From contig CALNBU010000932.1 in the NCBI GenBank assembly GCA_937875615.1, positions 1 through 6,144 on the forward strand: a stretch of 6,144 nt of DNA, in the 5' to 3' direction. This document shows positions 5,509-6,144 of this stretch, one piece after another; positions within the stretch are counted from its first letter, which is position 1; the number at the start of each line of letters is the position of its first letter. The translations under genes and the position numbers were made by a program. This DNA comes from an uncultured Archangium sp. Lineage in GTDB: Bacteria; Myxococcota; Myxococcia; Myxococcales; Myxococcaceae. A model generated the notes under the pieces. It worked only from the letters and a program-made list of their open reading frames with translations, did not search any database and was not told the origin of the DNA.

Positions 5509-5511
5509 GAA

Positions 5512-6144
5512 GTGAATTCCATCGACGCCGGCTCCACCGCCTGGATGTTGGCCAGCTCGGCGCTGGTGCTGCTGATGATCCCCGGGTTGGCGCTCTTCTA
5601 CGGCGGGATGGTGCGCACCAAGAACGTGGTCAGCACCATGATGATGACCTTCGTCGCCATGGGCGTCATCGGCGTGCAGTGGGTGCTGGTCGGCTACGCC
5701 CTCGCCTTCGGGAGCGGCACCTTCGTGGGCTGGGACTGGGACCTCTTCGCGCTGCAGGGCATCGAGCCCACGCGGATGTTCTCCGACAAGCACATCCCCG
5801 AGCTGGTGTTCGTGATGTTCCAGGGCAAGTTCGCCATCATCACGCCCGCGTTGATCTCCGGCGCCGTCGCGGAGCGGATGCGCTTCCGGGCCTACCTCGT
5901 GTTCTGCGTGGTCTGGAGCACGCTCATCTACGCGCCGTTGGCCCACTGGGTGTGGTCCTCCGACGGGTGGCTGTTCAAGTTGGGGGTGCTCGACTTCGCC
6001 GGCGGCACGGTGGTGCACATCGCCGCGGGCGTCTCCGCGCTGGTGCTGGCGCTCATGCTCGGGCCCCGGCGCGACGTGGCCCGGGGCGTACCGGTGGTGC
6101 CGAACTCGCTGGTGCTGACCCTCACCGGCGCGGGGCTGCTGTGG
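5512..6144 (+). CDS. amt: Ammonium transporter, Amt/AmtB family (3' partial)
   Basis: This inner-membrane channel (PF00909) conducts NH4+/NH3 as a trimer. The window holds the first 211 codons, about half of a protein usually 400-450 residues long; the frame is open at the end. Matches to Escherichia coli AmtB are: the first-helix block GSTAWMLASSALVLLMIPGLALFYGGMVRTKN; MFQGKFAIIT with the gate Phe107; ISGAVAERMRF; PLAHWVW with Trp148 of the recruitment site; and LDFAGGTVVHIAAG with Asp161 and pore His169. About five membrane helices are visible (near 11-31, 42-63, 100-120, 125-147, 158-182) and a sixth begins at the edge. There is no cleavable signal peptide before helix 1. The start is uncertain: GTG at 5512 (chosen, as it places the family motif nearest the N-terminus) or GTG at 5497, five codons longer. 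Neither has a clear ribosome site. A PII gene (glnK) often accompanies amt; none lies upstream here, so it could be downstream. Nitrogen regulation is expected from the family but no sigma-54 promoter was found. Confidence 0.92.
   Translation, partial: MNSIDAGSTAWMLASSALVLLMIPGLALFYGGMVRTKNVVSTMMMTFVAMGVIGVQWVLVGYALAFGSGTFVGWDWDLFALQGIEPTRMFSDKHIPELVFVMFQGKFAIITPALISGAVAERMRFRAYLVFCVVWSTLIYAPLAHWVWSSDGWLFKLGVLDFAGGTVVHIAAGVSALVLALMLGPRRDVARGVPVVPNSLVLTLTGAGLLW

Larger units (their letters stand above)
5359..5511 (+). promoter_or_regulatory. Divergent intergenic region with AT-rich core (DUF1775 / amt promoters)
   Basis: About 150 bp separate the DUF1775 start (minus) from the amt start (plus). 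The first 70 bp are GC-rich like the rest of the window; about 5430-5500 is strikingly AT-rich and should hold the promoter elements of one or both genes. Loose candidates are TTGAAA at 5460-5465 and TAATAT at 5489-5494 on the plus strand (spaced too far apart to pair with each other) and CATAAT at 5471-5466 on the minus strand. No clean sigma-70 pair and no sigma-54 site (GG-N10-GC with TGGCAC/TTGC) was seen. Dyads include TGAAT-TTG-ATTCA at 5447-5459 and the two listed separately. The promoter calls are weak; the regulatory nature of the region is inferred from position and composition. Confidence 0.55.

Overview
The window is about 6.1 kb of very GC-rich bacterial DNA. Codons end mostly in G or C, some genes start with GTG, and genes are packed with 1-11 bp overlaps. 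There is a short lipoprotein with a Pro/Ala-rich tail. This composition and gene content would fit a myxobacterium (Myxococcota) or a similar high-GC proteobacterial-type lineage. That assignment is inferred from style and content; no marker gene proves it.

Region 1 (1-4375, plus strand) is one tight transcription unit of five genes: an aldehyde dehydrogenase (5' end outside the window), a class III PLP-dependent omega-aminotransferase, a hotdog acyl-CoA thioesterase, and the two subunits of a glutaconate CoA-transferase-like enzyme. Junctions are 9 bp apart or overlap by 4, 4 and 11 bp. Together they suggest an amino-acid catabolic route: the aminotransferase makes a semialdehyde from an omega-amino or diamino acid, the dehydrogenase oxidises it to a carboxylate, the CoA-transferase activates that carboxylate, and the thioesterase adjusts the acyl-CoA pool. 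The substrate is not determined by the sequence; lysine, ornithine, 5-aminovalerate and 4-aminobutyrate are candidates.

The aminotransferase is broken in this sequence. Around 1933-1937 about 14 bp appear to be missing just before the conserved TYGGNP motif, which shifts the frame. The shifted frame has no stop and runs directly into the thioesterase in frame, making a 564-codon chimeric frame. This is either a real lesion or an assembly error.

Region 2 (4382-5358, minus strand) is a convergent two-gene unit. The first gene encodes an exported YcnI-type (DUF1775) protein with a predicted mature N-terminal histidine and an extra C-terminal region. The second, joined by TGATG, encodes a 64-residue lipoprotein whose tail is built of an 11-residue (33-bp) tandem repeat. 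Only 6 bp separate its stop from the stop of the CoA-transferase operon.

Region 3 (5359-5511) is a divergent intergenic region with an AT-rich core unlike the rest of the window. It carries several dyads, including a 16-bp near-perfect palindrome next to the start of the next gene. Region 4 (5512-6144, plus strand) is the first 211 codons of an Amt/AmtB ammonium transporter that continues past the window. The ammonium transporter and the amino-acid catabolic operon both concern nitrogen, but nothing in the sequence shows they are co-regulated.

I did not find RNA genes, CRISPR arrays, insertion sequences or a clearly new multi-gene system. The most unusual items are the frameshifted aminotransferase with its fused frame, the repeat-tailed lipoprotein beside a DUF1775 protein, and the palindrome at the amt start.
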